Below, one piece after another: positions 17,727 to 26,488 of a stretch of DNA of 64,000 bases (its first letter is position 1; each line of letters begins with the position of its first letter). A program made the position numbers and the translations under genes. The DNA is from Acinetobacter sp. ANC 5054 (lineage in GTDB: Bacteria; Pseudomonadota; Gammaproteobacteria; Pseudomonadales; Moraxellaceae): assembly GCF_002135295.1 (NCBI RefSeq), contig NZ_NEGG01000008.1, forward strand, positions 62,001-126,000, given 5' to 3'. A model generated the notes under the pieces. The model made no database searches, was not told the origin of the DNA, and saw only the letters and a list, made by a program, of their open reading frames with translations.

Positions 17727-17743
17727 CCAACCTTTTTCCAACC
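17727..17743 (-). promoter_or_regulatory. Direct repeat element upstream of the aldehyde dehydrogenase gene
   Basis: CCAACC occurs at 17727-17732 and 17738-17743, 11 bases apart, i.e. GGTTGG-N5-GGTTGG on the minus strand. The same architecture (GGTAGG-N5-GGTAGG) lies upstream of the Fe-alcohol dehydrogenase at 13913-13929. It is a candidate operator for the GAF regulator. Confidence 0.4.
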
Positions 17744-17860
17744 TTATACAGGCTATGCTAATCAAATAATGTACAAAAGTACCTTATACCATAGCTGTAG
17801 AACGCCAATAGAAATTGGCGGCAAGACAAGATCATAATAAACAAGCAAAGGAAGATTCAT

Positions 17861-19372
17861 ATGCGTTACGTCGATCCTAATCAACCCGGTTCAAAAGTTC
17901 AGTTTAAAGCTCAGTATGAAAACCTGATTGGCGGCCAATGGGTCGCACCTGTGAAAGGTGAATACTTTGACAATATCTCCCCTGTAGACGGTAAAGTCTT
18001 TACCAAAGTACCGCGCTCTTCGGCCGAAGACATTGAATTGGCGCTCGATGCCGCGCATAAAGCCAAAGCACAGTGGAATGCATCATCACCGACGACACGT
18101 TCAAATATTTTGCTAAAAATTGCCGATCGTTTAGAAGAAAACCTTGAATTATTGGCGGTTGCAGAAACATGGGATAACGGCAAACCGATTCGAGAAACAC
18201 TGGCTGCCGATATTCCGCTCTGTATCGACCATTTCCGTTATTTTGCGGGCTGTATCCGCGCTCAAGAAGGCGGCATTTCTGAAATTGACGAAAACACCAT
18301 TGCCTATCATTTCCATGAGCCTTTAGGTGTGGTCGGTCAAATCATTCCTTGGAACTTCCCTATCTTAATGGCGGCTTGGAAATTGGCACCTGCTTTGGCT
18401 GCGGGCAACTGTATCGTACTCAAACCAGCGGAACAAACCCCTGTCAGCATTTTAGTCTTAGCCGAATTGATTCAAGATTTACTGCCACCGGGTGTACTGA
18501 ATATTGTGAATGGCTACGGTGTCGAAGTGGGTCGTCCATTGGCAACCAATCCACGTATTGCAAAAATTGCCTTCACCGGTTCGACCGCTGTCGGTCAAAT
18601 GATCATGCAATATGCAACTGAAAATATCATTCCAGTGACCTTGGAACTCGGCGGCAAATCACCAAACATTTTCTTTGAAGACATCATGGACAAAGATGAT
18701 GAATTCCTTGATAAGTCACTTGAAGGTTTTGCCATGTTTGCGCTGAACCAAGGTGAAATCTGTACTTGTCCATCACGTGCCTTGGTACAAGAAAGCATTG
18801 CAGATAAATTCTTGGAAATGGCGGTTGAGCGTGTAAAACGTATCAAGACGGGTCATCCACTGGATACCGATACTATGATCGGTGCACAAGCATCACAAGA
18901 ACAGCAAGACAAAATTCTAGGCTGTATCGCGACTGGTAAAAACGAAGGTGCGCAGTTGATTACCGGCGGTGATCCACGTAATGAAGTGGGTACAGGCTTC
19001 TATATCGAACCGACCATTTTCAAAGGCACCAATGACATGAAGATTTTCCAAGAAGAAATCTTCGGCCCTGTACTTTCAGTTGCAACTTTTAAAGATTTTG
19101 ATGATGCGATTAAAATCGCCAATGACACCATTTATGGCCTAGGTGCAGGCGTTTGGTCACGTTCAGCACACACCTCTTACCGTGCGGGCCGTGCGATTCA
19201 GGCAGGTCGCGTATGGACCAACTGTTACCACATCTACCCTGCTCATGCAGCGTTTGGCGGCTACAAAAAATCAGGCATCGGTCGTGAAAACCACAAAATG
19301 ATGCTCGATCATTATCAACAAACCAAAAACCTGTTGGTGAGCTATGACACCAAACCAATGGGCTTCTTCTAA
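17861..19372 (+). CDS. exaC: NAD-dependent aldehyde dehydrogenase, ExaC/AcoD-like
   Basis: A 503-residue aldehyde dehydrogenase, oxidising acetaldehyde and similar aldehydes to acids. Marks are [27 protein letters not shown] (cofactor region), [10 protein letters not shown], the general base Glu in [10 protein letters not shown], and the catalytic Cys in [11 protein letters not shown]. The CTCPSR context is characteristic of the ExaC/acetaldehyde dehydrogenase II group. The start is preceded by AAGGAAG. It is expected to complete alcohol oxidation begun by the Fe-dehydrogenase upstream. It is divergent from the GAF regulator and ends in a strong terminator. Confidence 0.95.
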   Translation: MRYVDPNQPGSKVQFKAQYENLIGGQWVAPVKGEYFDNISPVDGKVFTKVPRSSAEDIELALDAAHKAKAQWNASSPTTRSNILLKIADRLEENLELLAVAETWDNGKPIRETLAADIPLCIDHFRYFAGCIRAQEGGISEIDENTIAYHFHEPLGVVGQIIPWNFPILMAAWKLAPALAAGNCIVLKPAEQTPVSILVLAELIQDLLPPGVLNIVNGYGVEVGRPLATNPRIAKIAFTGSTAVGQMIMQYATENIIPVTLELGGKSPNIFFEDIMDKDDEFLDKSLEGFAMFALNQGEICTCPSRALVQESIADKFLEMAVERVKRIKTGHPLDTDTMIGAQASQEQQDKILGCIATGKNEGAQLITGGDPRNEVGTGFYIEPTIFKGTNDMKIFQEEIFGPVLSVATFKDFDDAIKIANDTIYGLGAGVWSRSAHTSYRAGRAIQAGRVWTNCYHIYPAHAAFGGYKKSGIGRENHKMMLDHYQQTKNLLVSYDTKPMGFF

Positions 19373-19395
19373 GTTACGTTGAACAATTCATGAGA

Positions 19396-19426
19396 TTAAA
19401 AGCGAACTTCGGTTCGCTTTTTATTC
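19396..19426. terminator. Bidirectional terminator between aldehyde dehydrogenase and the small membrane peptide gene
   Basis: Ten-base-pair stem AAAAGCGAAC/GTTCGCTTTT with loop TTCG. A-rich and T-rich flanks allow it to act on both strands. The stop codon of the small minus-strand gene overlaps its right arm. Confidence 0.9.
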
Positions 19427-19534
19427 ACTCAAGCTTTCTGTTTGAGCAAAGCCACCAAAAAGAAATAAATCAAATTGCTGTGCACCCAAACACAACACAA
19501 CCAAAATTAGCCAGACCAGAATAATTCGACGCAT
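19421..19534 (-). CDS. Small hydrophobic peptide, 37 residues
   Basis: An ATG at 19534 with a strong ribosome site (GAGGAAG, eight bases upstream) opens a 37-codon frame. It starts MRRII, has a hydrophobic stretch LVWLILVVLCLGA (residues 6-18) and a second FDLFLFGGFA, and ends in polar QTESLSE. It would be a single-pass inner membrane peptide. It ends exactly at the shared bidirectional terminator, as a real transcription unit would. It is divergent from the LysR gene. No family is recognised. Conservation in other Acinetobacter would decide whether it is real. Confidence 0.55.
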   Translation of the reverse strand: MRRIILVWLILVVLCLGAQQFDLFLFGGFAQTESLSE

Positions 19535-19628
19535 GTTGAACACTTCCTCAATTTTATCTGTTCAACATAGGCAAATTCATCAATCTAATCTAATATCGAA
19601 TTTATACCCATCTATCTCATTTTAAGAT

Positions 19629-20528
19629 ATGAAGACGCTCAAGCAGTTTCAGTATTTTATTGCCATTGTGGAACAAGGCAGTTTTACCGCGGCCTCCGAA
19701 CAGCTGTTCATCGCCCAATCCGCCTTAAGTCGACAAATTAAAATATTGGAAGAAGAGATTGGATTCGTTTTATTTGACCGCACGGAAAAGAAAATTCAAC
19801 TGACAGCTGCGGGTCAGGCCTTTTATCAAAAGCTGAAAATGCATTTACTGAACATTGAGCATTCGATTGAAACGGCACACAGCATTGCACATGGACATGG
19901 GCGCTTCCTACAGCTGGCGCATTCCAGCAGTATTGTGATGGATGCAGTGAAAATTCAGCACCTGAATCAGCTTGCTGAAAAATATAGTTTTGAAATTGAA
20001 ATCAATACGGTTTCCTCAGAACAGCAAATTGAAGCCGTTTTAAATGGTAGTGTCGATCTGGGCTTGATTCGCCCGCACGTATTGAGAAATTTACAGGATG
20101 TGCACTGTACCGATCTTTATGCCGAGCCTTTATTTGCCGCGGTACATCAAGATGACCCGATGTTTCAACAAAAAGACTATATTAATGTTGCTGAATTGAG
20201 TCAGAAAAAATTTGTTTCCACACCGCATGCCGAGCGCGGCGGTTTAAGCTATTTAGCCGCAAACTTATGTATTAACCATGGTTTTTACCCACAAAATGCA
20301 TCGATTCGCTCGCGCAAGGCTTCACAACTTTCCCTCGTTCAGGCGGGCCTTGGCATTTGTATTGTGCCAAAAGAGTTCAAAAGTATTCTTCCCTCTAGCG
20401 TAAAGTTGATTGCTCTACATCCAGCGCCACAGCTCTCAAAAGTCTGTTTAATTTGGAATAAAGATGCTGATGACGTGGTGCAAAAAGCCGCCGCTGAATT
20501 GCAAAAGCTTTTCTCAAAGCAGGATTAA
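19629..20528 (+). CDS. LysR family transcriptional regulator
   Basis: A 299-residue LysR-type regulator. The N-terminal winged helix-turn-helix is MKTLKQFQYFIAIVEQGSFT to about residue 60, with the usual AAEQLFIAQSALSRQIKILEEEIG-type layout. An effector-binding domain of two periplasmic-binding-like lobes follows (residues about 90-295). Targets cannot be named. The divergent neighbour is the small membrane peptide gene, the default guess for regulation. No obvious ribosome site precedes the ATG at 19629, which may mean leaderless or weak translation. Confidence 0.92.
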   Translation: MKTLKQFQYFIAIVEQGSFTAASEQLFIAQSALSRQIKILEEEIGFVLFDRTEKKIQLTAAGQAFYQKLKMHLLNIEHSIETAHSIAHGHGRFLQLAHSSSIVMDAVKIQHLNQLAEKYSFEIEINTVSSEQQIEAVLNGSVDLGLIRPHVLRNLQDVHCTDLYAEPLFAAVHQDDPMFQQKDYINVAELSQKKFVSTPHAERGGLSYLAANLCINHGFYPQNASIRSRKASQLSLVQAGLGICIVPKEFKSILPSSVKLIALHPAPQLSKVCLIWNKDADDVVQKAAAELQKLFSKQD

Positions 20529-20554
20529 TCAGGCGATCGCTATCTCATTGTTGT

Positions 20555-21001
20555 TTAAGGCTGCGGCAGCATTTTGATGAAATATTTTGGTGATTCAGCA
20601 TAGCCATGCTTTTGGTAAAAACGGTGAGCGCCTGTTCGATGCGCTGAACTGTGCAGCTCCATACGGTCACAGCCATGCTGTATGGCGTGCTGTTCAGCAT
20701 AGTGCAACATCTGTTGACCAATCTTTTGATGACGTAAAGCCTCATCCACACAAAAATAGCTGATGCGGGCAAAATCTCCCGCCAGTGCTAGCTGTGGAAT
20801 ATAGTGCAAAGATAAAAAACCACACACGCGATTATCATGCACCCCCACCAACAGCATTTCTTGTGGATGTGCAATCAGCTGTTGCAAGCGCTTTTGTAGC
20901 TGACTGAGTTGCTGGGGGTAACCCATTTGTCCCAATAAAATGGCGATCATCTCTGCATCCTGCATCTCAGCAAGACGGATCTGCACACTAGGATTATTCA
21001 T
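20555..21001 (-). CDS. GNAT family N-acetyltransferase
   Basis: A 148-residue single-domain GNAT. Motif A is RISYFCVDEALRHQKIGQQML, where the Q/R-x-x-G-x-G/A acetyl-CoA loop is present as HQKIGQQ. It is followed by the MELHSSAHRTGAHRFYQKHGY block typical of the fold. Substrate unknown. It is convergent with the LysR gene and transcribed alone. Confidence 0.85.
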   Translation of the reverse strand: MNNPSVQIRLAEMQDAEMIAILLGQMGYPQQLSQLQKRLQQLIAHPQEMLLVGVHDNRVCGFLSLHYIPQLALAGDFARISYFCVDEALRHQKIGQQMLHYAEQHAIQHGCDRMELHSSAHRTGAHRFYQKHGYAESPKYFIKMLPQP

Positions 21002-21100
21002 TGCCTACTCTTAAAGATTTAAATAGTGGATGCCTTTTAATATTCAATACTCGTAGATAATGAGCACTTTTAAATCGTGCTCGCAAGATTCTGGTTAAGC

Positions 21101-21700
21101 CTATGCTGCTGGCGTACCCAAAGCACTCTCAACAAAATGCAAATGATCGACACCCCAAAACAACTCATCATTTACAAACCAACTCGGCGCACCAAAAACC
21201 CCGCGTTCAATGGCTTCCTCAGTCAGCACTTTTAATTCTGCTTTGACTTTTTCATCCTCCAGCCACGCTTTGACCTGTGCCGTATCTAAATCCAAATTTT
21301 GCATTAACTGCATAAACACATGGGGATCATTCAAATTCAATGGCGTAGCAAACATGGCATCAAACACCCCATTGAGAACTTGAAGAAAATCCTCAGGTTG
21401 AAATAACTGCACCGCTGTAAGCAAACGCATTAAATGCAAAGTATTAATCGGAAAATGAGGATTCATCTGCACAGGGATATTCCATAATTTTGACCAGCGT
21501 TTTAAATCCGTCATGGAATAACGCGCCTTCGCTGGCACGGCCATCGGGCTACTATTTCCAGTTGCTTTAAACACCCCGCCTAACAGCATGGGTTTCCAGA
21601 TAATTTCTGCCTGATATTGCTCAGCGATATGCTGAATACGGTGAAATCCGATGTAGCTATAAGGACTGCCAACGTCAAAATAAAACTCGATCACTTTCAT
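21101..21700 (-). CDS. 2-hydroxychromene-2-carboxylate isomerase-like DsbA-fold protein
   Basis: A 199-residue kappa-class glutathione transferase/DsbA-fold protein. It starts FYFDVGSPYSYIGFHRIQ, where the SPYSY region replaces the CxxC of thiol oxidoreductases and its Ser binds glutathione in HCCA isomerases. The GVFGAPSWFVNDELFWGVDHL block near the end (cis-Pro region) fits the same family. Family members isomerise 2-hydroxychromene-2-carboxylate in naphthalene breakdown, but most homologues have unknown substrates and no aromatic degradation genes are nearby. It probably shares a transcript with the SDR gene upstream (57-base gap). Confidence 0.85.
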   Translation of the reverse strand: MKVIEFYFDVGSPYSYIGFHRIQHIAEQYQAEIIWKPMLLGGVFKATGNSSPMAVPAKARYSMTDLKRWSKLWNIPVQMNPHFPINTLHLMRLLTAVQLFQPEDFLQVLNGVFDAMFATPLNLNDPHVFMQLMQNLDLDTAQVKAWLEDEKVKAELKVLTEEAIERGVFGAPSWFVNDELFWGVDHLHFVESALGTPAA

Positions 21701-21757
21701 TCTTTACATCCTGTATTTTTCGCAAATCTGTTCTTGTTGTTCATTCGCCAAAGCATC

Positions 21758-22504
21758 TTACCAACGCTCCATCCACGGCCTGAGATCCAATTCATGTGTC
21801 CACGCATCGCGCGGCTGCTGTGATAAGTGCCAGTAATTTTCAGCAATATGCGCTGGATTTAAAATGCCATCCTGATCTTTTTTAGCATAAAGTTCAGGAA
21901 AGGTCTGTTGAATAAAATCGGTATCAATCGCGCCATCCACCACTACATGCGCCACATGAATATTTCGTGGGCCGAGTTCTCGTGCCATGCTTTGCGCCAA
22001 AGCACGCAGTGCATGTTTAGCCCCCGAAAATGCTGCAAAACCTGCTGCACCACGCATCCCAGCGGTTGCACCTGTAAAAATAATGGTGCCGCGTTCACGC
22101 GTCACCATGCGTTTTGCCACTTCACGCCCCGTGAGAAATGCGCCAAAGCAGGCCATTTCCCAAATCTTAAAATATTTGCGTGCGGTTTCTTCCAAAATAC
22201 TGCAGGGCACGTTGGCGCCAATATTAAACACCATGACCTCAATTGGGCCTATTGTCGTTTCGATCTGCTCAATCAGCTCAATCACTTGCTCTTCTTTACG
22301 TGCATCGGAAGCAAAGCCATAAGCTTGACCACCCGCCTGCTGTATTTCGTCAATCAACGGCTGCAGCTTGTCTGCACTACGCCGCGTCATGCAAGCAATA
22401 TAGCCGCCACGGGCAAAGCGCTTTGCAATTTCCCCGCCTGTTGCATCCCCTGCACCAATCACTAAAGCAACTTTCGGCACATTCTTGTCTTGCTGTTGTT
22501 GCAT
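21758..22504 (-). CDS. SDR family NAD(P)-dependent oxidoreductase
   Basis: A 248-residue short-chain dehydrogenase. The nucleotide site is ALVIGAGDATGGEIAKRFARGG, NIGAN is the NAG-like motif, and the active site would be the S-Y-K motif. Here the region IIFTGATAGMRGAAGFAAFSGAKHALRAL has FSGAK in place of the usual Y-x3-K, i.e. Phe where the catalytic Tyr is expected, a variant seen in one SDR subgroup. Substrate unknown. GGGAGTGAGG precedes the ATG. It is divergent from a TetR gene that most likely represses it through the palindrome between them. Confidence 0.85.
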   Translation of the reverse strand: MQQQQDKNVPKVALVIGAGDATGGEIAKRFARGGYIACMTRRSADKLQPLIDEIQQAGGQAYGFASDARKEEQVIELIEQIETTIGPIEVMVFNIGANVPCSILEETARKYFKIWEMACFGAFLTGREVAKRMVTRERGTIIFTGATAGMRGAAGFAAFSGAKHALRALAQSMARELGPRNIHVAHVVVDGAIDTDFIQQTFPELYAKKDQDGILNPAHIAENYWHLSQQPRDAWTHELDLRPWMERW

Positions 22505-22532
22505 GCCCTCACTCCCTTGCTATTTTATTAAA

Positions 22533-22544
22533 TAACGATCGTTA
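22533..22544. promoter_or_regulatory. Palindromic operator between the SDR and TetR genes
   Basis: A perfect 12-base palindrome TAACGATCGTTA in the 101-base divergent spacer. Size and position are typical of a TetR-family operator regulating both genes. Confidence 0.6.
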
Positions 22545-22605
22545 CTATAACGAATACTATGTTAAGCTTCATTTATCGTCAATTTATATTTTCAGGCGGC
22601 CGTCG

Positions 22606-23178
22606 ATGCGCTACAAACCCGAATATAAGCAGCAAAAGCGCCAAGAGTTGTTGCAGATTAGTGGTCAAATTGCGAAACAAAATGGTTTTGCAGCCACAGG
22701 CATTGACGGTTTTATGAAAGCAGCAGGCGTGACCAGCGGTGCCTTCTATTCACATTTCTCATCGAAAAATGACTTGCTGAAAGCGTTGATTGAACATGAA
22801 TTGCAACAAAGTTTTCAGCTATGGCAAAGCAATCCCCATGACAATGCGCAAGACTGGATCAACTTTGAATTGGATCGCTATTTGTCGCCTGCGCATTTAG
22901 ACCATCCTGAAAATGGCTGTTCATTACCCACCTTAGCTAGTGAAATTGCCCGTGCCGATGATGAGATCAAACAGGCCTATGAAACAGAGTTGCTACGCGG
23001 TCATGCTTTATTTACCGAACATCTGGGTAGTACTAGCAAAGCTTGGGCAGTGATGAGTCAACTGGCGGGTGCCATATTAATTGCACGCGGCATGCAGGAC
23101 GCCGATTTAAAGAAAAACATTTTAGATGCCAACAAAGCAATGCTTAGACAATATCTACACGCAGAAAAAATTATTTAA
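22606..23178 (+). CDS. TetR/AcrR family transcriptional regulator
   Basis: A 190-residue regulator. The N-terminal helix-turn-helix region is RQELLQISGQIAKQNGFAATGIDGFMKAAGVTSGAFYSHFSSKNDLL, very typical of TetR proteins. The C-terminal helical ligand domain (ENGCSLPTLASEIARAD) resembles the C-terminal domain of the LmrA/YxaF-like subgroup. The ATG at 22606 begins at the conserved N-terminus; the frame stays open far upstream but that part is antisense to the SDR gene. It probably represses the divergent SDR and itself. Confidence 0.92.
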   Translation: MRYKPEYKQQKRQELLQISGQIAKQNGFAATGIDGFMKAAGVTSGAFYSHFSSKNDLLKALIEHELQQSFQLWQSNPHDNAQDWINFELDRYLSPAHLDHPENGCSLPTLASEIARADDEIKQAYETELLRGHALFTEHLGSTSKAWAVMSQLAGAILIARGMQDADLKKNILDANKAMLRQYLHAEKII

Positions 23179-23493
23179 ATGGTTTTTATATTGCGTGATA
23201 GTTCATGTAGTTAGTGGGCAGATAATTTCCGATGAAGTGTGGCGATATACGGGTAGATTTATTCAATATCGACATAAGTTTGGCATTTTTTATGCTTTTC
23301 AATCGCTTAAAGATTGGGCATAAATGGCACAATTCAAATAAAGTCCCCCTTTTCAAGCGTATAGCGACTGTGTATAACAATGAGCCAGTAAAGGAAATTC
23401 ATAAGCATAGGCAAAGGACGCAAAAAAACGTTAGACTATGCAACAATCAATGCAAGTAAATGTCATTCGAGACAAACAAAAAGGTGAAGATTG
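23179..23493. other. Gene-free region upstream of ribB
   Basis: There is no credible gene. I looked for the conserved FMN riboswitch blocks before the riboflavin gene and do not see them. The region presumably holds the ribB operon promoter. AAGGTG lies about ten bases before the ribB ATG. Confidence 0.5.
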
Positions 23494-24615
23494 ATGCCGC
23501 TCAATACTGTTGAAGAGCTCGTAGCTGATATTCGTGCAGGTAAAATGGTCATCCTAATGGATGATGAAGATCGTGAAAATGAAGGCGACCTTGTGATCGC
23601 TGCGACCCACGTACGCCCTGAAGATATCAACTTCATGATTACGCATGCGCGTGGTCTAGTGTGCTTAACCTTAAGTAAAGAGCGTTGCCAACAGTTAAAT
23701 CTACCTTTAATGGTCGATGCCAACGGTGCGCAGCACGGTACCAACTTCACACTCTCTATTGAAGCTGCGAATGGCATTTCAACCGGTATTTCACCTGCTG
23801 AACGTGCACACACGATTCAAACCGCTGTAGCAGCACATGCAAAACCTGCTGATATCGTACAGCCAGGCCATATTTTCCCGCTCATGGCACAGCCGGGTGG
23901 CGTACTGCACCGTGCAGGTCATACAGAAGCAGGTTGCGACTTATCTCGCCTTGCAGGTTTAGAGCCAGCTTCGGTGATTTGTGAAATCATCAATGAAGAC
24001 GGTACGATGGCGCGTCGCCCTGACCTTGAAGTGTTTGCTGAAAAGCATGGCTTAAAAATGGGGACCATTGCGGATCTGATTCACTACCGCATGACCAACG
24101 AACAAACCGTTGAGCGCATTGATCAACAAACCTTAGATACCGAATATGGCACTTTTGAATTGTTCCGTTACCGTGAAATTGGTAATCCAGACATTCATTT
24201 AGCGCTGGTAAAAGGCGAACCGAAACAAGGTGTGACCACTGTACGTGTACACGGTTTCAACCCAGTTCGTGACTTATTAAAACTGAATAAACAAGATGGC
24301 GCAGCTGCGTGGAATCTAGATAAAGCACTGAAAGAAATTGCTTCAAGCGATCGCGGTGTTTTAGTGTGGATTGGTCAGCGTCATTTAGAAGACTTAGGCC
24401 CAGCACTTTCAAGTCTGACAACACCGAAGAATGTAAAATCTAATTCAGCACTGTCACAACAGTATCAAACCATTGGTGTAGGCGCACAAATTTTACGTGA
24501 TTTAGGCGTGGAAAAAATGAAGCTTCTTAGCTCGCCATTACGTTTTAATGCATTATCAGGTTTTAACTTAGAAGTGGTGGAATACATCACCGCAAATCAA
24601 ACATCAGAGAAATAA
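23494..24615 (+). CDS. ribB: 3,4-dihydroxy-2-butanone 4-phosphate synthase with degenerate GTP cyclohydrolase II-like C-terminus
   Basis: A 373-residue RibBA-type protein. The N-terminal ~200 residues are a complete DHBP synthase: [12 protein letters not shown] (acidic metal site), [29 protein letters not shown]. This makes the four-carbon unit of riboflavin from ribulose 5-phosphate. The C-terminal half has the overall length of RibA but I see no Cys-x10-Cys-x-Cys zinc motif. The region that should contain it reads [25 protein letters not shown], so cyclohydrolase activity is unlikely and this is better called RibB with a RibX-like domain. The ATG follows AAGGTGAAGATTG. It leads the ribH-nusB-thiL-pgpA run. 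Confidence 0.93.
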   Translation: MPLNTVEELVADIRAGKMVILMDDEDRENEGDLVIAATHVRPEDINFMITHARGLVCLTLSKERCQQLNLPLMVDANGAQHGTNFTLSIEAANGISTGISPAERAHTIQTAVAAHAKPADIVQPGHIFPLMAQPGGVLHRAGHTEAGCDLSRLAGLEPASVICEIINEDGTMARRPDLEVFAEKHGLKMGTIADLIHYRMTNEQTVERIDQQTLDTEYGTFELFRYREIGNPDIHLALVKGEPKQGVTTVRVHGFNPVRDLLKLNKQDGAAAWNLDKALKEIASSDRGVLVWIGQRHLEDLGPALSSLTTPKNVKSNSALSQQYQTIGVGAQILRDLGVEKMKLLSSPLRFNALSGFNLEVVEYITANQTSEK

Positions 24616-24626
24616 TCGAGGTTGCT

Positions 24627-25097
24627 ATGGCAGTTCGCCGTATTGAAGGTATGTTACATCTCGCGAACGAAGACCGTTATGCGATTTTAGTTGGTCGTTT
24701 TAATAGCTTTGTTGTTGAACATTTGCTAGAAGGTGCCGTTGATACATTGAAACGTCATGGCGTATCAGAGGATAATATCACTGTTGTTCATGCACCGGGT
24801 GCTTGGGAACTTCCAGTAGTTGCGAAGAAACTTGCAGCTTCAGATCGTTTCGATGCCATCATCGCGCTCGGCGCAGTGATTCGTGGTAGCACGCCTCACT
24901 TCGATTTTGTTGCTGGCGAATGTGCCAAAGGTTTAGGCGTTGTTGGTCTAGACACTGGCTTACCAGTAATTAATGGTGTATTGACTACGGATAGTATTGA
25001 ACAAGCGATTGAACGCTCAGGTACAAAAGCAGGCAATAAAGGTAGTGAAGCTGCCTTAACTGCTATTGAAATGGTTAACTTGTTAAAGGCTATTTAA
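24627..25097 (+). CDS. ribH: 6,7-dimethyl-8-ribityllumazine synthase
   Basis: A 156-residue lumazine synthase that joins the DHBP product of the previous gene with the pyrimidine intermediate to form the riboflavin precursor. Recognisable blocks are [34 protein letters not shown] (PGAWELP substrate site), [19 protein letters not shown] (the His is catalytic) and [33 protein letters not shown]. It starts 11 bases after ribB. Confidence 0.97.
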   Translation: MAVRRIEGMLHLANEDRYAILVGRFNSFVVEHLLEGAVDTLKRHGVSEDNITVVHAPGAWELPVVAKKLAASDRFDAIIALGAVIRGSTPHFDFVAGECAKGLGVVGLDTGLPVINGVLTTDSIEQAIERSGTKAGNKGSEAALTAIEMVNLLKAI

Positions 25098-25101
25098 CGC
25101 T

Positions 25102-25551
25102 ATGTCGCAAACACTTCAAGCTACTTATGCAGCAAAACGTAAAGCACGTCGCTTTGCTGTACAAGGAATTTATGAATGGCAAATGAGCCACAATCCTGTC
25201 CATGAGATTGAAGCACGTACACGTGTAGAAAATGCCATGCACAAGGTCGATCTTGGCTACTACCACGAGTTATTAACCGAGGTTGTTGCCAATCATGAAG
25301 CATTGGATGCGCTTTTAATCCCTGTACTTGATCGCGAAGTCGAAGCTCTAGACGGTGTTGAACTTGCAACATTACGTCTAGGCGCATACGAACTCAAAGA
25401 ACATCTTGAGATTCCTTATCGCGTTGTGCTTGATGAAGCGATCGAGCTTGCTAAACATTTTGGCGGTGCAGACAGCCATAAATACATCAATGGTGTATTA
25501 GATCGTTTAGCGACTACATTGCGTGCAGCAGAAAAGCAACAAACTAATTAA
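25102..25551 (+). CDS. nusB: Transcription antitermination factor NusB
   Basis: A 149-residue all-helical NusB, which with NusE binds boxA RNA in rRNA antitermination. Features are the basic N-terminus [15 protein letters not shown] and the C-terminal [27 protein letters not shown] block. It follows ribH after four bases. The ribH-nusB-thiL-pgpA order is common in gammaproteobacteria. Confidence 0.97.
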   Translation: MSQTLQATYAAKRKARRFAVQGIYEWQMSHNPVHEIEARTRVENAMHKVDLGYYHELLTEVVANHEALDALLIPVLDREVEALDGVELATLRLGAYELKEHLEIPYRVVLDEAIELAKHFGGADSHKYINGVLDRLATTLRAAEKQQTN

Positions 25552-25570
25552 TTTTTAAGTAGTACGTTGT

Positions 25571-26488
25571 ATGGCTGAGTTCTCGATCATTGATACCTAT
25601 TTTAATCGTAAGAATGTCAATTCTATCGATTTGGGTGTTGGTGATGACTCAGCCTTGCTCACCCCCCCTCCACAGCAACAATTGGTCATCTGTGCCGATA
25701 CACTCGTTGCTGGTCGACATTTTCCTCTCGACACCAACCCACATGCGATTGGCTGGAAATCTGTTGCTGTCAATTTATCTGATATTGCTGCAATGGGCGC
25801 TAAACCGCACAGTATTTTACTCGCATTAAGCTTACCCCAAATTGATCATGATTGGCTCAAAGGTTTTAGTCAGGGTTTATATGATTGTTGCGATCAATTT
25901 GGCGTGAGTTTAATTGGTGGTGATACCACTCAAAGTCCTCATCTCACGATTTCAGTCACAGCACTCGGCTGGGTCGATACAGGCAAAGCCGTAACCCGCT
26001 CAGGCGCTCAAGTTGGTGATTTTATTTGTGTCAGCGGTCAAGTTGGCGATGCTGCTTATGGTTTACAGCATTTAGGACACCCACTGCAAAAGCGTTTAGA
26101 TTATCCCACACCACGCTGCCATTTGGGACAACAGCTCAAAGGTTTGGCCAACAGCATGATTGATGTATCTGATGGTCTCGCTCAGGACTTAGGGCATATA
26201 TTAACAGCTTCAAAGGTGGGTGCAGAAATTGAACTGAATCAGCTACCTATTGATGCGACCTTAAAGAAATTACAACAAGAAACTCAATGGAAATATGCGC
26301 TGGCGGGTGGCGATGACTATGAATTATGTTTTACAATTAGTCCGCAGAATTATGAAACTCTCCTGCAACAACAATTAGATGTAAACATAAGCAAAATTGG
26401 TCAAATTACCGAACAAAACGGTCTACGTATTATCAAGAACGGCATTGACCATCCATTAAAATTTCAGGGATACCAACACTTTGCATAA
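25571..26488 (+). CDS. thiL: Thiamine-monophosphate kinase
   Basis: A 305-residue ThiL that phosphorylates thiamine monophosphate to thiamine diphosphate with ATP. Motifs are GVGDDSALL, ADTLVAGRHFP, the metal/ATP-binding IGGDTTQSPHLTISVTALG, and the C-terminal AGGDDYELCFT. Its end overlaps the pgpA start by eight bases. Confidence 0.96.
   Translation: MAEFSIIDTYFNRKNVNSIDLGVGDDSALLTPPPQQQLVICADTLVAGRHFPLDTNPHAIGWKSVAVNLSDIAAMGAKPHSILLALSLPQIDHDWLKGFSQGLYDCCDQFGVSLIGGDTTQSPHLTISVTALGWVDTGKAVTRSGAQVGDFICVSGQVGDAAYGLQHLGHPLQKRLDYPTPRCHLGQQLKGLANSMIDVSDGLAQDLGHILTASKVGAEIELNQLPIDATLKKLQQETQWKYALAGGDDYELCFTISPQNYETLLQQQLDVNISKIGQITEQNGLRIIKNGIDHPLKFQGYQHFA

Noticed and set aside
22243..22605. Long N-terminal extension of the TetR frame
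   Set aside because: It runs antisense to the SDR gene; the TetR family N-terminus begins at the ATG at 22606.
23179..23493. Possible FMN riboswitch before ribB
   Set aside because: None of the conserved RFN blocks is visible.
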